Shown here: one piece after another, positions 9,433 to 19,678 of the stretch
How the letters are laid out: every line of letters starts with the position of its first letter
How positions within the stretch are numbered: position 1 is the stretch's first letter
Origin: Pectobacterium actinidiae
GTDB lineage: Bacteria; Pseudomonadota; Gammaproteobacteria; Enterobacterales; Enterobacteriaceae
Direction: 5' to 3'
Length of the DNA: 64,000 nt
Assembly (NCBI RefSeq): GCF_000803315.1
Contig: NZ_JRMH01000001.1
Location: forward strand, 2,790,001-2,854,000
Made by a program: the position numbers and the translations under genes
Notes under the pieces: generated by a model
Database searches by the model: none
Told to the model about the DNA's origin: nothing
The model's input: only the letters and a program-made list of their open reading frames with translations

Positions 9433-10821
9433 ATGGCAAGCATATCTTCATTAGGTGTGGGTTCAGGTTTAGATTTGAGCGGTTTGTTAACGCAACTGAG
9501 AACAGCTGAGAATCAGCGTTTGACGCCCATTACAACGCAACAAGCCAGTTATAAAGCTCAACTTACTGGTGTCAGTGCGCTTAAAAGTTCACTCGATAAA
9601 CTCAATACCGCTACCAATGCCTTAGCCAAATCCCAATCATTCGGCATTGTCACTGGCTCGATTGATGGAATAACCAATACCAAAGTATCCAGCACCAATA
9701 AGGCATTTACTGCAACAACAAGCAGCAAGGCCGTCGCTGGTAGTTATAGTATTGAGGTTCAGCAATTAGCTCAAGCTCACTCCATTATCTCTGGCGTTAA
9801 CACAAGTGCAACGACAGCGCTAAGTTCATCAGATAGCAGTCTCACTATCGCTCAGGCCGATGGTAAGTCATTGACGGTTGACATTAAAGGTGGTGAAACG
9901 TCGTTAAACGACGTCCGGGATGCGATTAATAAGGCAAACGGCGGCGTAAGTGCGAGCGTAGTCAAAGCCAAAGATAACGAATACTACCTGATGCTGACAG
10001 CCAGAAATACTGGCGAAGACGGTGAAATCACGCTAACAGACAGCGGTAATGTTCTGGGTACCACAACCGAAAAAGTTGCTGCGCAGAATTCAGTGATCGT
10101 TGCAAATGGGATCACTATTGAACGTCAAAGCAATACGATTGATGATGCCTTTGAGGGCGTCACCTTAACGTTGACGGCTAAAACAGAAACAAGCAAACCT
10201 GAAACTCTGACCGTTGATCAAGACATTACGGGTATGAAAGCTGCCATAACAGCATGGGTTGATGCCTACAATAGTCTGCAAGATACTATCGCCGCACAAA
10301 CCAAATACACCGCAGTTGAAGCTGGGGAAGACCAATCCACCACTAACGGTGCATTAATCGGTGATTCAACAGTTCGTGGCATACAGAATGCCCTGAAAGG
10401 ACAGCTCACCACAGTACAAAGCGGAGATGGTGAGTTTAATATTCTCGCCGATTTAGGCATCAAGCAAAACTTTAAGACCGGTAAGCTTGAAATAGACAAC
10501 ACGGTTTTGGAAAAAGCGCTTAAAGAAGAGCCAGGTAAAGTTCAAGCCTTTTTCGTAGGTGATAATGACAAAACGGGTTTTGCGACACAAACCCGCGTTT
10601 ATCTGAAAGAGCTCCTTGATACCGTTGATGGTACTATCAAAACCAAAGAAGATAGTATTAGTAAAACAATCAAAAGCCTGGATACACAATCTCAGCGAAT
10701 CCAAGCCGGTATTGAAGAAACTATTGCTCGCTACCAGAAACAGTTTACAGATCTCGATAAAGCGATGTCTAACATGGCTTCAACCAGTGCAAGCTTAACA
10801 AGTATGTTCTCCAGTCTCTAA
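9433..10821 (+). CDS. fliD: flagellar filament cap protein (HAP2)
   Basis: 462 residues, the usual length for an enterobacterial FliD. The N-terminus (MASISSLGVGSGLDLSGLL) is the typical FliD D0 start, and the C-terminus is a coiled coil ending in a Ser/Met-rich tail (SNMASTSASLTSMFSSL). FliD pentamers cap the growing filament and insert flagellin subunits. First gene of fliD-fliS-fliT, driven by the consensus sigma-28 promoter at 9362-9388. FliS follows after 30 nt. Confidence 0.97.
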   Translation: MASISSLGVGSGLDLSGLLTQLRTAENQRLTPITTQQASYKAQLTGVSALKSSLDKLNTATNALAKSQSFGIVTGSIDGITNTKVSSTNKAFTATTSSKAVAGSYSIEVQQLAQAHSIISGVNTSATTALSSSDSSLTIAQADGKSLTVDIKGGETSLNDVRDAINKANGGVSASVVKAKDNEYYLMLTARNTGEDGEITLTDSGNVLGTTTEKVAAQNSVIVANGITIERQSNTIDDAFEGVTLTLTAKTETSKPETLTVDQDITGMKAAITAWVDAYNSLQDTIAAQTKYTAVEAGEDQSTTNGALIGDSTVRGIQNALKGQLTTVQSGDGEFNILADLGIKQNFKTGKLEIDNTVLEKALKEEPGKVQAFFVGDNDKTGFATQTRVYLKELLDTVDGTIKTKEDSISKTIKSLDTQSQRIQAGIEETIARYQKQFTDLDKAMSNMASTSASLTSMFSSL

Positions 10822-10851
10822 AGTTTGCCGATTAAGTAGATAGGTAACGAG

Positions 10852-11262
10852 ATGTACAATATGAAAGGCAGTCAGGCCTATGCTCAGGTAGGCCTTGAAA
10901 GCAGTGTGATGAGCGCAAGCCCTCACCAACTTATCGTCATGCTGTTTGATGGTGCGCGTAGTGCAATGGTGCGAGCACGCATCCTCATGGAGCAAGGCGA
11001 TATCCCAGGCAAAGGGATGGCGCTATCTAAAGCGATCAACATTATCAATAACGGACTAAAAGCCGGATTGGACATGGAGAGAGGGGGGGAACTCGTTGAA
11101 AACTTGTCCGCTCTGTACGATTACATGTCTCAGCGTTTGTTGATTGCCAATTTACATAACGATGCAAAGGCGATAGAGGACGTCGAAGCATTGTTGGAAA
11201 ATATCGCTGATGCCTGGCGGCAAATCGGCCCTAATTACAAACCAGAGCAGGAAGTACGCTAA
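10852..11262 (+). CDS. fliS: flagellin-specific export chaperone
   Basis: 136 residues, all-alpha. It starts MYNMKGSQAYAQVGLES and has the family block SPHQLIVMLFDGARSAM. FliS binds the C-terminal D0 helix of flagellin in the cytosol, prevents premature polymerisation and delivers it to FlhA. The stop codon overlaps the fliT start by one base (TAATG), implying translational coupling. The coding sequence holds a G7 run at 11083-11089, encoding Arg-Gly-Gly; the frame here is intact. Confidence 0.96.
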   Translation: MYNMKGSQAYAQVGLESSVMSASPHQLIVMLFDGARSAMVRARILMEQGDIPGKGMALSKAINIINNGLKAGLDMERGGELVENLSALYDYMSQRLLIANLHNDAKAIEDVEALLENIADAWRQIGPNYKPEQEVR

Positions 11263-11642
11263 TGGCCTCCCCCCATCGGCTTCTAAAAGATTACCAACAG
11301 CTTTTGTCTTTGAGTCAAAAAATTCTTCATTTGGCCGTCAGCGGCCAATGGGATACGTTGGTTGAGCAAGAGATTGTTTATGTTCAGTCCGTTGAAGGCT
11401 TAGTTAACACGCCAATTCCTGACGAAATTGACAGTGTGATGCGTTTGCATCTGCGACAAATTTTGCAGGAAGTGATGGATAATGAAGCAAAAGTAAAACA
11501 ACTTCTGCAGAAGCGGATGGACGAGTTAAGTTCGTTAATGGGGCAATCACTGAAGCAAAAGTCAATTAATACGACGTATAGCGAATTTGCAGGGCAGCGA
11601 CTGCTGCCGGGTGACCCTGCTCCAGGCGAGCCGAACTCATAA
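11262..11642 (+). CDS. fliT: FliD export chaperone / FlhDC antagonist
   Basis: 126 residues, predicted alpha-helical and of FliT length. The protein family is fast-evolving, so the call rests on helical character plus fixed position after fliS. In enterobacteria FliT binds FliD before secretion and, once free, binds FlhC and lowers class II transcription. Start overlaps the fliS stop; a strong terminator follows at 11669-11706. Confidence 0.9.
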   Translation: MASPHRLLKDYQQLLSLSQKILHLAVSGQWDTLVEQEIVYVQSVEGLVNTPIPDEIDSVMRLHLRQILQEVMDNEAKVKQLLQKRMDELSSLMGQSLKQKSINTTYSEFAGQRLLPGDPAPGEPNS

Positions 11643-11668
11643 TTTCACACTCGTATATCAGAACACTG

Positions 11669-11706
11669 CGCGCCCCTATCTCCGCCTGATACGGGCGCGT
11701 TTTTTT
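11669..11706 (+). terminator. rho-independent terminator of fliDST
   Basis: CGCGCCC (11669-11675) pairs with GGGCGCG (11693-11699) and is followed directly by seven T residues. Classic intrinsic terminator. Confidence 0.9.
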
Positions 11707-11836
11707 CCCCACAAATGGTGATTTTACTCTACACAATCAGACTATTGGCATAACAAAATTAGTACACTTTCAGGATGTGAAGAGCAGAGAGCCTTAAGAC
11801 AAGGAATAGACAGACGTGGCGTTGGGAAAAATAAAT

Positions 11837-11880
11837 ATTGTGCGTAATTTCATTGCATTAACAGTGAGATTACGCACAAT
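11837..11880 (-). terminator. long inverted repeat downstream of fliE
   Basis: ATTGTGCGTAAT (11837-11848) is repeated exactly in inverted form at 11869-11880 around a 20-nt loop. In the fliE direction the stem is followed by ATTTATTTTT, so it probably ends fliE transcription. The unusually long perfect stem and large loop would also suit a binding site. Confidence 0.6.
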
Positions 11881-11917
11881 GGCCTTACTTGTTGCAGGTT
11901 GATGTCATTAGACAACA

Positions 11918-12232
11918 TCAAACAGACATATTCATCACTTCCTGATACGCAGATACCAGTTTATTACGCACCTGAATGCCCATCTGCATTGAAATGGATG
12001 ATTTCTGCAAATCCACCATCACATCATTCAATGCTACGCCTGGCACACCCAAGGTAAATTTTTCAGCCTGCGTACGAGCCGTCTGTTGTGTGTCGCTGAT
12101 CTTATCGATCGCGGCTTTCAACTCACTGGCAAAACCAGGTTCTACCGATGGTCTGGCTATTGGCGTGTCAGCGGCCTGCAGAGCTTTGACCTGCATTTGC
12201 TGTAAAACGCCATCAATACCTTGAACTGACAT
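11918..12232 (-). CDS. fliE: flagellar hook-basal body protein FliE
   Basis: 104 residues, matching the E. coli length. The C-terminal half has the family signature ([23 protein letters not shown]). FliE joins the MS ring (FliF) to the proximal rod and is the first substrate of the export gate. It is monocistronic and divergent from fliF; the intervening 260 bp should hold class II, FlhDC-dependent promoters. Confidence 0.95.
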   Translation of the reverse strand: MSVQGIDGVLQQMQVKALQAADTPIARPSVEPGFASELKAAIDKISDTQQTARTQAEKFTLGVPGVALNDVMVDLQKSSISMQMGIQVRNKLVSAYQEVMNMSV

Positions 12233-12366
12233 AACACCTCACTACATCATACAGAGTAGACTGCTTATGCATTTTCTATGACAGCATTACCCTATCACAC
12301 CGCTTTTCAGATAAATCGCACAATTAGCGCGAAAAATGCCACCTTATCGACCCATCGATTTTTCTT

Positions 12367-12393
12367 TTACGGAAAATAATGACATGCCGATAA
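12367..12393 (+). promoter_or_regulatory. possible sigma-28 promoter upstream of fliF
   Basis: GCCGATAA (12386-12393) is a perfect FliA -10 element, but 15 nt upstream stands only TTAC instead of TAAA. In related enterics several class II operons have secondary FliA promoters, so this is plausible; the weak -35 leaves real doubt. A FlhDC site is expected in the same gap but I could not pick one. Confidence 0.35.
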
Positions 12394-12492
12394 ATGTAGG
12401 CGAAATGTTTTATTGATTGCGCAATCAGGGAGTTCTGTTTTGTCACGTCACAACGTTAAGTATATCGTTCAACAACCAAGCAGAGATAGAGT

Positions 12493-14223
12493 ATGAACGC
12501 CTCATTAACCGGCGCCGCTACCGGTAAAAATAGCTTTGGCGAAATACTCAACCGGTTACGCGCCAATCCGAAAATTCCGCTATTGATCGCAGCCGCTGCA
12601 ACCATTGCGATCGTCGTTGCGTTGACGCTATGGGCCAAAGGTCCAGACTATCGAGTGCTTTATAGCAATATAAATGACCGTGACGGTGGTGCGATTGTCA
12701 GCGAATTAACAAAGCTGAATATCCCTTATCGCTTTGCAGAAAATGGCGGAGCGATCATGATTCCCGCCGCTAATGTTTATGAGACCCGACTCAGACTTGC
12801 TCAATTGGGACTGCCAAAAGGCGGCGCAGTTGGCTTTGAATTGCTCGACCAGGAAAAGTTCGGCATCAGCCAATTCAGCGAGCAGATTAATTACCAGCGT
12901 GCGCTGGAAGGTGAACTGTCCAGAACGATAGAAACGCTCGGCCCCGTTCAGAATGCGCGAGTTCACCTTGCCATACCGAAGCCTTCGCTGTTCGTTCGTG
13001 AGCAAAAAGCGCCCTCTTCTTCTGTCACCCTGACATTACAACCGGGTCGTGCGTTAGATGAAGGGCAAATCAATTCCATCGTTTATATGGTTTCCAGCAG
13101 TGTTGCTGGCCTGCCACCAGATAATGTTACGGTCGTTGATCAGACCGGACGCCTGTTAACCCAAGCTGGCGGCAGCGGCCGCGATCTGAATGCTGCGCAA
13201 CTGAAGTACAGTAACGAAGTCGAGGCGATGTACCAACGCCGCATAGAATCCATCATTGCGCCAATGGTGGGCATGGGTAACGTACATGCCCAGGTCACCG
13301 CGCAAATCGATTTCTCTGCTCGTGAACAAACTGACGAACAATACCAACCCAACCAACCGCCAGATAAAGCGGCGGTTCGCTCTCAGCAAACCAGCCAGAG
13401 TGAGCAACGAGGAGGCCCGAACGTCGGTGGCGTCCCTGGTGCATTAACCAATCAGCCCGCACCGGCACCTACAGCCCCTATTGCAACGCAGCCAAATAAT
13501 GCCAATGCCAATGCCAATGCGAACAATCAGGCTGGCCAGCAGAACCAAAACAATGCAGCAGGTGCGCAAGCTAATGCAGCAAATGCGAATACCGTTATTC
13601 AAACATCAAATGTTCGCAATGATGCAACAACCAACTATGAAGTCGACAAGACGATTTTACATACCAAACACAGCACAGGTGGTGTAAAGCGCTTGTCTGC
13701 GGCCGTTATTGTTAACTACCAGCCTCCTGGTGAGGATGGCAAACCCGTTGCGCTGACGGAAGAACAGATCAAGCAGATTGAAACAGTAGCACGCGAAGCA
13801 ATGGGCTTCTCTGCTGAACGCGGCGATACATTAAATGTCGTTAATACGCCATTTATGGACAGCACCGATGGTTCTGGCGAACTCCCGTTCTGGCAAAAAC
13901 AAGCATTTCTCGATCTCCTAATCGAAGCTGGCCGTTGGCTGCTGGTTCTGATCGTTGCCTGGATTCTGTGGCGTAAACTGGTTCGTCCACAACTGCAGAG
14001 AAAAACACAGCAACAAGAAGCGGCATTGGCGGCGGCAGCGCTGTCTCAAGGTGCAGACAACGATGTTATGGTCAACTTGAGTAGCTCGGAAGTTGAACAA
14101 CAGCGGAAATCGCAGCAACGCGTCAATGCAGAAATGCAAAGTAACCGTATACGTGAAATGGCAGAGAACGATCCACGCGTTGTCGCTCTGGTCATTCGCC
14201 AATGGATGAGTACTGAACTATGA
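12493..14223 (+). CDS. fliF: flagellar MS-ring protein FliF
   Basis: 576 residues, slightly longer than the E. coli protein. Two membrane segments are visible (about 33-50, [19 protein letters not shown], and about 475-495, [19 protein letters not shown]) flanking the large periplasmic domain. The C-terminal cytoplasmic tail ([13 protein letters not shown]) binds FliG. About residues 320-375 form a low-complexity Asn/Ala/Gln/Pro-rich loop that includes a hexanucleotide AATGCC repeat (13498-13521). The TGA stop overlaps the fliG ATG (ATGA), so the two rotor proteins are translationally coupled. Confidence 0.97.
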   Translation: MNASLTGAATGKNSFGEILNRLRANPKIPLLIAAAATIAIVVALTLWAKGPDYRVLYSNINDRDGGAIVSELTKLNIPYRFAENGGAIMIPAANVYETRLRLAQLGLPKGGAVGFELLDQEKFGISQFSEQINYQRALEGELSRTIETLGPVQNARVHLAIPKPSLFVREQKAPSSSVTLTLQPGRALDEGQINSIVYMVSSSVAGLPPDNVTVVDQTGRLLTQAGGSGRDLNAAQLKYSNEVEAMYQRRIESIIAPMVGMGNVHAQVTAQIDFSAREQTDEQYQPNQPPDKAAVRSQQTSQSEQRGGPNVGGVPGALTNQPAPAPTAPIATQPNNANANANANNQAGQQNQNNAAGAQANAANANTVIQTSNVRNDATTNYEVDKTILHTKHSTGGVKRLSAAVIVNYQPPGEDGKPVALTEEQIKQIETVAREAMGFSAERGDTLNVVNTPFMDSTDGSGELPFWQKQAFLDLLIEAGRWLLVLIVAWILWRKLVRPQLQRKTQQQEAALAAAALSQGADNDVMVNLSSSEVEQQRKSQQRVNAEMQSNRIREMAENDPRVVALVIRQWMSTEL

Positions 14224-15212
14224 CCCTGACTGGAACAGAAAAAAGCGCCATCTTATTGATGACCATTGGTGAAGACCGCGCCGCAGAAGTGTTTACTCAT
14301 CTTTCGACCAAAGAAGTACAGCATCTTAGTGCTGCAATGGCGAACATGCGACAGGTATCACAACAGCAGTTACTCGAAATCCTGAGAGAATTTGAGTCTG
14401 ATTCAGAGCAATATGCCGCTCTCAGTGTTAATGCCGGTGACTACCTGCGCTCAGTGCTTGTCAAAGCGCTTGGTGAAGAACGTGCATCCAGCCTGTTGGA
14501 AGATATTCTGGAAAGCCGCGACTCTACAAGTGGAATGGAAACACTCAACTTCATGGAGCCGCAGATTGCCGCAGACCTTATTCGCGATGAGCATCCACAG
14601 ATTATCGCAACCATCTTGGTGCACCTGAAACGCGCTCAGGCTGCCGATATCTTGGCTCTGTTTGACGAACGTCTTCGTCACGACGTTATGCTACGTATCG
14701 CGACCTTCGGCGGCGTTCAACCTTCCGCTCTGGCAGAATTGACAGACGTTCTGAATGGCTTGCTGGATGGCCAGAATCTCAAACGTAGCAAAATGGGTGG
14801 TGTTCGTACTGCTGCTGAGATTATCAACCTGATGAAAACTCAGCAGGAAGAAGCGGTTATCGATGCAGTACGCGAATTCGATGGCGAACTGGCACAGAAA
14901 ATCATCGACGAAATGTTCCTGTTCGAAAATCTGGTGGACGTGGACGACCGCAGCATCCAACGCCTCCTGCAAGAAGTCGAGTCCGAGTCCCTGCTGTTGG
15001 CATTGAAAGGTGCCGAAGAGCCTTTACGCGAGAAATTCCTGCGCAACATGTCTCAACGTGCTGCGGAAATTCTTCGCGACGACCTTTCAACTCGCGGTCC
15101 AGTACGTATGTCGCAGGTCGAAAACGAACAAAAAGCTATTCTGCTTATCGTCCGTCGACTGGCAGACAGCGGCGAGATGATTATCGGTGGCGGCGAGGAT
15201 GCTTATGTCTAA
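14220..15212 (+). CDS. fliG: flagellar motor switch protein FliG
   Basis: 330 residues, standard length. Contains the middle-domain EHPQ motif ([11 protein letters not shown]) that contacts FliM, and the C-terminal charged helix region ([20 protein letters not shown]) that interacts with MotA to generate torque. It forms the top of the C-ring on FliF. Overlaps fliF by 4 nt and fliH by 8 nt. Confidence 0.97.
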   Translation: MTLTGTEKSAILLMTIGEDRAAEVFTHLSTKEVQHLSAAMANMRQVSQQQLLEILREFESDSEQYAALSVNAGDYLRSVLVKALGEERASSLLEDILESRDSTSGMETLNFMEPQIAADLIRDEHPQIIATILVHLKRAQAADILALFDERLRHDVMLRIATFGGVQPSALAELTDVLNGLLDGQNLKRSKMGGVRTAAEIINLMKTQQEEAVIDAVREFDGELAQKIIDEMFLFENLVDVDDRSIQRLLQEVESESLLLALKGAEEPLREKFLRNMSQRAAEILRDDLSTRGPVRMSQVENEQKAILLIVRRLADSGEMIIGGGEDAYV

Positions 15213-15927
15213 CGCCCCCAAAAATCTGGCCTGGCAACCCTGGAAGCTCAACGATCTGGCGGAGCCCGTTTCAAAGTCCGTTCCAACATATCAGGTGAGT
15301 GACGAACCTGAATTGCCGGACATGGAGCGTTTCTCTGAAGAAAATGCCCTTTCTGCTGCCGAGGAGGAACTCGCTTCTCTGCGTGAAAGCACAATGCAAC
15401 AGGCACGAGAAACGGGTTTCGCGCAAGGCCATCAACAAGGTTATGACGCGGGTTATCAGGAAGGTTTAGCCAAGGGGCAACAGCAAGGTTTGCAGAACGC
15501 CTTACAGCAGCAGCAACCGATTATTGAACAGATGCAGCAAATGGTCACCGAATTTCAACAGTCGCTGGATACACTCGACAGTGTGATCCCAGCTCGCCTG
15601 ATGCAGTTGGCTTTGACCGCAGCCAAGCAGATTCTGGGGCAACCTCCGGTATGCGATGGTAATGCGCTGCTTGGTCAAATACAGCAGTTGATTCAGCAAG
15701 AGCCTATGTTTTCAGGGAAAACGCAACTGCGCGTTCACCCTTCAGACCTGGAACGTGTTGAACAATATTTGGGTCCGACACTCAGTTTGCATGGTTGGAG
15801 ATTGCTTGCCGATAGCCAACTTCACCCTGGTGGTTGTAAAGTCAGCGCAGAAGAAGGCGATCTGGATGCCAGCCTGGCAACACGCTGGCATGAGCTTTGC
15901 CGTTTAGCCGCACCGGGAGAACTATAA
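15205..15927 (+). CDS. fliH: flagellar export ATPase regulator FliH
   Basis: 240 residues from the ATG at 15205, giving [13 protein letters not shown], which aligns with the E. coli start and has GAGG 8 nt upstream. In-frame GTG (15187) and ATG (15199) lie earlier inside fliG. The centre carries the FliH GxxxG-like repeats ([19 protein letters not shown], around residue 70) and a Gln-rich coil; the C-terminal third is the E-type stator-like domain. FliH dimers hold FliI off until it docks at the export gate. One-base overlap with fliI. Confidence 0.94.
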   Translation: MSNAPKNLAWQPWKLNDLAEPVSKSVPTYQVSDEPELPDMERFSEENALSAAEEELASLRESTMQQARETGFAQGHQQGYDAGYQEGLAKGQQQGLQNALQQQQPIIEQMQQMVTEFQQSLDTLDSVIPARLMQLALTAAKQILGQPPVCDGNALLGQIQQLIQQEPMFSGKTQLRVHPSDLERVEQYLGPTLSLHGWRLLADSQLHPGGCKVSAEEGDLDASLATRWHELCRLAAPGEL

Positions 15928-17297
15928 TGACTTCACGCCTCGGACGCTGGCTTTCTTCTCTCGATTCATTTGAGAAGCGCATTGATGACACGCCTTCGGT
16001 GCGTCGTTACGGCCGCTTAACCCGGGCGACAGGTTTGGTATTGGAAGCGACAGGGTTACATATGCCGCTGGGCGCCACCTGCCTCATTGAACGGCAGAAT
16101 GGTTCGCAGGTTGAAGAAATCGAAAGCGAAGTCGTCGGTTTCAACGGGCAAAAACTCTTTCTTATGCCGCTGGAAGAAGTTGAAGGTATTACCCCCGGAG
16201 CGCGTGTCTACGCCCGCGTCGGTCAGGACAGCAGTAGTCAGGGGAAACAATTACCATTAGGCCCTGAATTACTGGGTCGTGTACTGGATGGTAGTGCAAA
16301 ACCACTGGATGGTTTACCCGCGCCGGATACAGGCTATCGCGCACCACTGATTACCCCGCCGTTCAACCCATTACAAAGAACGCCAATCGAAAGCGTGTTG
16401 GACGTGGGTGTTCGAGCCATCAACGCTTTGCTTACCGTAGGTCGGGGGCAGCGAATGGGTCTATTTGCGGGTTCAGGGGTGGGTAAAAGTGTGCTGTTGG
16501 GAATGATGGCACGCTATACTCAAGCTGACGTTATCGTTGTCGGCCTTATCGGTGAACGTGGCCGAGAAGTAAAAGACTTTATTGAGAATATCCTGGGCAC
16601 GGAAGGACGAGCACGTTCCGTCGTTATTGCCGCACCGGCTGATGTTTCTCCATTATTAAGGATGCAAGGTGCCGCCTATGCGACGCGTATTGCTGAAGAT
16701 TTTCGCGATCGTGGACATCACGTTCTGCTCATCATGGATTCGCTCACGCGCTATGCCATGGCACAGCGTGAAATTGCGTTAGCGATTGGCGAACCGCCGG
16801 CAACCAAGGGTTATCCCCCTTCTGTCTTCGCTAAATTACCCGCACTAGTCGAGCGCGCCGGTAATGGTATTCATGGAGGTGGTTCAGTCACCGCCTTCTA
16901 TACTGTTCTAACAGAAGGTGACGATCAGCAGGATCCTATCGCTGACTCCGCTCGTGCTATTCTTGACGGACACATCGTCTTGTCACGTCAATTAGCGGAG
17001 TCTGGTCATTATCCGGCAATTGATATTGAAGCATCAATTAGTCGTGCGATGACAGCGCTGATCGATGAAGGTCATTATGCTTCTGTAAGGCAGTTTAAAC
17101 AGTTACTATCCAGCTACCAACGTAACCGTGATTTAGTCAGTGTTGGTGCCTACGCCGCAGGCAGCGATCCTATGCTTGACAAGGCAATTCGGCTTTACCC
17201 GCACCTGGAAGCCTTCTTGCAGCAGGGGATGTTTGAACAGAGTAACTATGAAGAGTCCTGCCAGGCGTTGCACACTATTTTCCCTCGTAACGAGTAG
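15927..17297 (+). CDS. fliI: flagellum-specific export ATPase FliI
   Basis: 456 residues from the ATG at 15927 ([16 protein letters not shown]), close to the E. coli FliI length; a longer frame from 15897 is not needed. Walker A is [15 protein letters not shown] (near 180), Walker B is [13 protein letters not shown], followed by the [18 protein letters not shown] signature of F1-beta-like secretion ATPases. Hexamers at the base of the export apparatus unload chaperones and substrates. The start overlaps the fliH stop. Confidence 0.96.
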   Translation: MTSRLGRWLSSLDSFEKRIDDTPSVRRYGRLTRATGLVLEATGLHMPLGATCLIERQNGSQVEEIESEVVGFNGQKLFLMPLEEVEGITPGARVYARVGQDSSSQGKQLPLGPELLGRVLDGSAKPLDGLPAPDTGYRAPLITPPFNPLQRTPIESVLDVGVRAINALLTVGRGQRMGLFAGSGVGKSVLLGMMARYTQADVIVVGLIGERGREVKDFIENILGTEGRARSVVIAAPADVSPLLRMQGAAYATRIAEDFRDRGHHVLLIMDSLTRYAMAQREIALAIGEPPATKGYPPSVFAKLPALVERAGNGIHGGGSVTAFYTVLTEGDDQQDPIADSARAILDGHIVLSRQLAESGHYPAIDIEASISRAMTALIDEGHYASVRQFKQLLSSYQRNRDLVSVGAYAAGSDPMLDKAIRLYPHLEAFLQQGMFEQSNYEESCQALHTIFPRNE

Positions 17298-17305
17298 GAG
17301 AGCAG

Positions 17306-17752
17306 ATGAAAACCCAGTCACCGCTGGTTACACTACGCGAACTGGCGCAGAAGGACGTTGAGAAAGCAGCAGGTCAGTTGGGACAAGTGCGTCAGGCACA
17401 TCAACAGGCCGAGCAGCAGCTCAATATGCTGTTAAACTATCAGGATGACTATCGTCAAAAATTGAATTCGACGATGTCCTCTGGTATGGCAAACAATAGT
17501 TGGCAAAATTATCAGCAGTTCATCCGAACGTTGGACAGTGCAATTGAGCAACACAGGCAACAGCTTTCGCAGTGGACATCACGTTTAGATTTAGCAATGA
17601 AGACCTGGCAAGAAAAACAGCAGCGCTTGAACGCATTTGAAAAATTGCAGGATCGCGAACTGACAAGACAGCTTGCCAAAGAAAATAAAATAGAACAAAA
17701 ACAAATGGATGAATTTGCCCAACGGGCCTCACAGAGGAAAGCAGAATCATGA
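17306..17752 (+). CDS. fliJ: flagellar export stalk protein FliJ
   Basis: 148 residues forming an almost continuous antiparallel coiled coil rich in Gln, Lys and Glu, the expected FliJ shape. FliJ sits in the FliI hexamer like the gamma subunit of F1 and links it to FlhA. Lies between fliI (8 nt gap) and fliK (4-nt overlap). Confidence 0.94.
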   Translation: MKTQSPLVTLRELAQKDVEKAAGQLGQVRQAHQQAEQQLNMLLNYQDDYRQKLNSTMSSGMANNSWQNYQQFIRTLDSAIEQHRQQLSQWTSRLDLAMKTWQEKQQRLNAFEKLQDRELTRQLAKENKIEQKQMDEFAQRASQRKAES

Positions 17753-19038
17753 ATCTGTCCGCGTTACCTATAGCTACCACTGCCAGTGATACAAGCAGTT
17801 CTTCTGCTTCATTACTGACACAGGGTGAACTGCCAAAAGATTTTGTTGATCTGTTGAGCAAACGCATATCACAAGTAGCCGATACTTCGGGTAAAAAAAC
17901 ACTCGATAAAGTAGACGAAGAAGCCCTGCTAAGCGCGTTAGGGAAAGATAATGCTTCACTTAGCCGTGATGATGTCAATGCTCTGCTTTCTTCTTTTAGC
18001 TCTCTTATGGGAGCAACGCTTACAGCGGGTAAGCAAAATCCAGAAATGGTAGAGCAGGCGAAGTTTAAGAATCTGGACAAAAAAGAGAGCGCCAGCACGA
18101 CAGATGACACCATCGCCATGCAGGCACTGCTTGCCATGTTGCAAACAACGCCGCTCTCTGCACAAACTGCAGCTGATAACATCGGAGCGACTGCCGCTAC
18201 TACAGGTTTAAATATTCCAGGGTTCATTGACGCTAAGCGCCAGAATGAGGCCACATCTGTACTCAATAATGCGGGTGAAAGTGCCAAAGGCACGCTGGCA
18301 ACATTGCTCGACACGTCAGTGATGCCAGATAAAGATGCAGGCATTTCACGCGATCTGCATCATGCAGCCAAGCAAAACTCACTAACAACCGAATCTGCGG
18401 ATGAAGCTGCAAAGTTTGTGCTAACGACGCCAAGTTCTCTTGCGGGCGATCGCAATGCGTCTGAATCAGTCTCTACATTAGGCAACGGGGCGTCTCAAAC
18501 AACACCGCCTGTCGCACAGGCTATGCATATTCAGCCGGCATCAGTGGGAACGACGACTCCAGCCCCTCAGGCAGCAAGCGCACAGCTGAATGCACCATTT
18601 GGTTCACCGCAATGGCAAGATGCATTGGGCCAGCAAATCATTATGTTCAGCCGTAATGGTCAGCAAACCGCAGAGTTGCGTTTGAACCCACAGGAATTGG
18701 GTGCCCTGCACATCAGTCTAAAAATCGATGATAACCAGGCTCAAATTCACCTTGCTTCCGCAAACAGTCAGGTTCGCTCAGCGCTGGAAGCTGCACTGCC
18801 TCACCTACGTAATGCGATGGCAGAGAGCGGAATTAACCTTGGTCAGAGCAGTGTAGGCAGTGACGCCTCAGCCTGGCAGCAGCAAACGGCGGGTAATAAC
18901 AACGATGGCAACAGCCGTGGTCCGTCTTACCAGCAACAGTTTGGTCATTCGTCAGAAAGCACAAGTGAATTATTAGACGTACCAGAACAGTTAAGATCAA
19001 TGGCATCATCCGTCAACGGCGTTGATATCTTTGCCTGA
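17749..19038 (+). CDS. fliK: flagellar hook-length control protein FliK
   Basis: 429 residues. The N-terminal two thirds is variable, Ser/Thr/Ala-rich ruler sequence; the C-terminal core (about 285-375) has the conserved block ending LRLNPQELGALHISLKID and HLASANSQVRSALEAALPHL. FliK measures hook length and flips FlhB to filament-type export. The minus-strand reading frame opposite its 5' half is a shadow. A 10-bp inverted repeat follows the stop. Confidence 0.95.
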   Translation: MNLSALPIATTASDTSSSSASLLTQGELPKDFVDLLSKRISQVADTSGKKTLDKVDEEALLSALGKDNASLSRDDVNALLSSFSSLMGATLTAGKQNPEMVEQAKFKNLDKKESASTTDDTIAMQALLAMLQTTPLSAQTAADNIGATAATTGLNIPGFIDAKRQNEATSVLNNAGESAKGTLATLLDTSVMPDKDAGISRDLHHAAKQNSLTTESADEAAKFVLTTPSSLAGDRNASESVSTLGNGASQTTPPVAQAMHIQPASVGTTTPAPQAASAQLNAPFGSPQWQDALGQQIIMFSRNGQQTAELRLNPQELGALHISLKIDDNQAQIHLASANSQVRSALEAALPHLRNAMAESGINLGQSSVGSDASAWQQQTAGNNNDGNSRGPSYQQQFGHSSESTSELLDVPEQLRSMASSVNGVDIFA

Positions 19039-19072
19039 AAGTGAAGTAAACGAATAAGTTAGCACGATTTTC

Positions 19073-19110
19073 CCTGCCTATTCTCTGTATTGAACATTGC
19101 AATAGGCAGG
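19073..19110 (+). terminator. inverted repeat between fliK and fliL
   Basis: CCTGCCTATT (19073-19082) and AATAGGCAGG (19101-19110) form a 10-bp stem with an 18-nt loop, with no T-run after it. It may attenuate read-through from fliFGHIJK into fliLMNOPQR or stabilise transcript ends, rather than terminate fully. Confidence 0.5.
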
Positions 19111-19193
19111 ATAATCATCGACATTACGCATTTATTTATTGTTGATTCCATCCAGCAATAAGTATCGATAAGTAACGGGAACTATCTTTGGCT

Positions 19194-19673
19194 ATGTCTG
19201 ATATGCAAGTTCGACCAGGACGTAAACGGTCTATTTGGCTAATACTACTGATTATCGTTGCTCTCGCTGCAACTGGTGCTGCGGGTGCCGCCTGGTGGTT
19301 ATTAAATCAGAAAAACGCAGCAACGGCTGAGCAAGAAGCACCGCCACCGCCAGAGCCTGTTTTCATGCCACTGGATACCTTTACCGTTAATCTTGTCAAT
19401 GCAGATAATGACCCTGATCGCGTGTTATATGTTGGATTCACGCTGCGTTTACCAGATGAAGCAACGCGTACACGGTTCACTAATTATCTGCCAGAAGTTC
19501 GCAGCAGACTGCTATTACTGCTTTCTCGTCAGGACGCGATTGCGCTTGCCAATGAGCAGGGTAAACAACATCTGATAGAGCAAATTAAGCAAGTGCTAAG
19601 CCCACCATTAGTTCCTGGTCAACCTAACCAGGTCGTTACTGATGTTCTGTTCACGGCCTTTATACTGCGGTAA
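19194..19673 (+). CDS. fliL: flagellar basal body-associated protein FliL
   Basis: 159 residues from the ATG at 19194 ([13 protein letters not shown]). An in-frame TTG two codons earlier (19188) is also possible. One N-terminal membrane anchor (about 16-38, [25 protein letters not shown]) is followed by a periplasmic FliL domain ending [13 protein letters not shown]. FliL rings surround the stator units and support torque under load. First gene of fliLMNOPQR, 5 nt before fliM. Confidence 0.95.
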   Translation: MSDMQVRPGRKRSIWLILLIIVALAATGAAGAAWWLLNQKNAATAEQEAPPPPEPVFMPLDTFTVNLVNADNDPDRVLYVGFTLRLPDEATRTRFTNYLPEVRSRLLLLLSRQDAIALANEQGKQHLIEQIKQVLSPPLVPGQPNQVVTDVLFTAFILR

Positions 19674-19678
19674 CCATT

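Noticed and set aside
17520..18344. 274-codon minus-strand frame opposite fliJ/fliK
   Set aside because: Low-complexity Ser/Ala/Val translation with no family likeness or ribosome site; it mirrors the Ser/Thr-rich fliK ruler.
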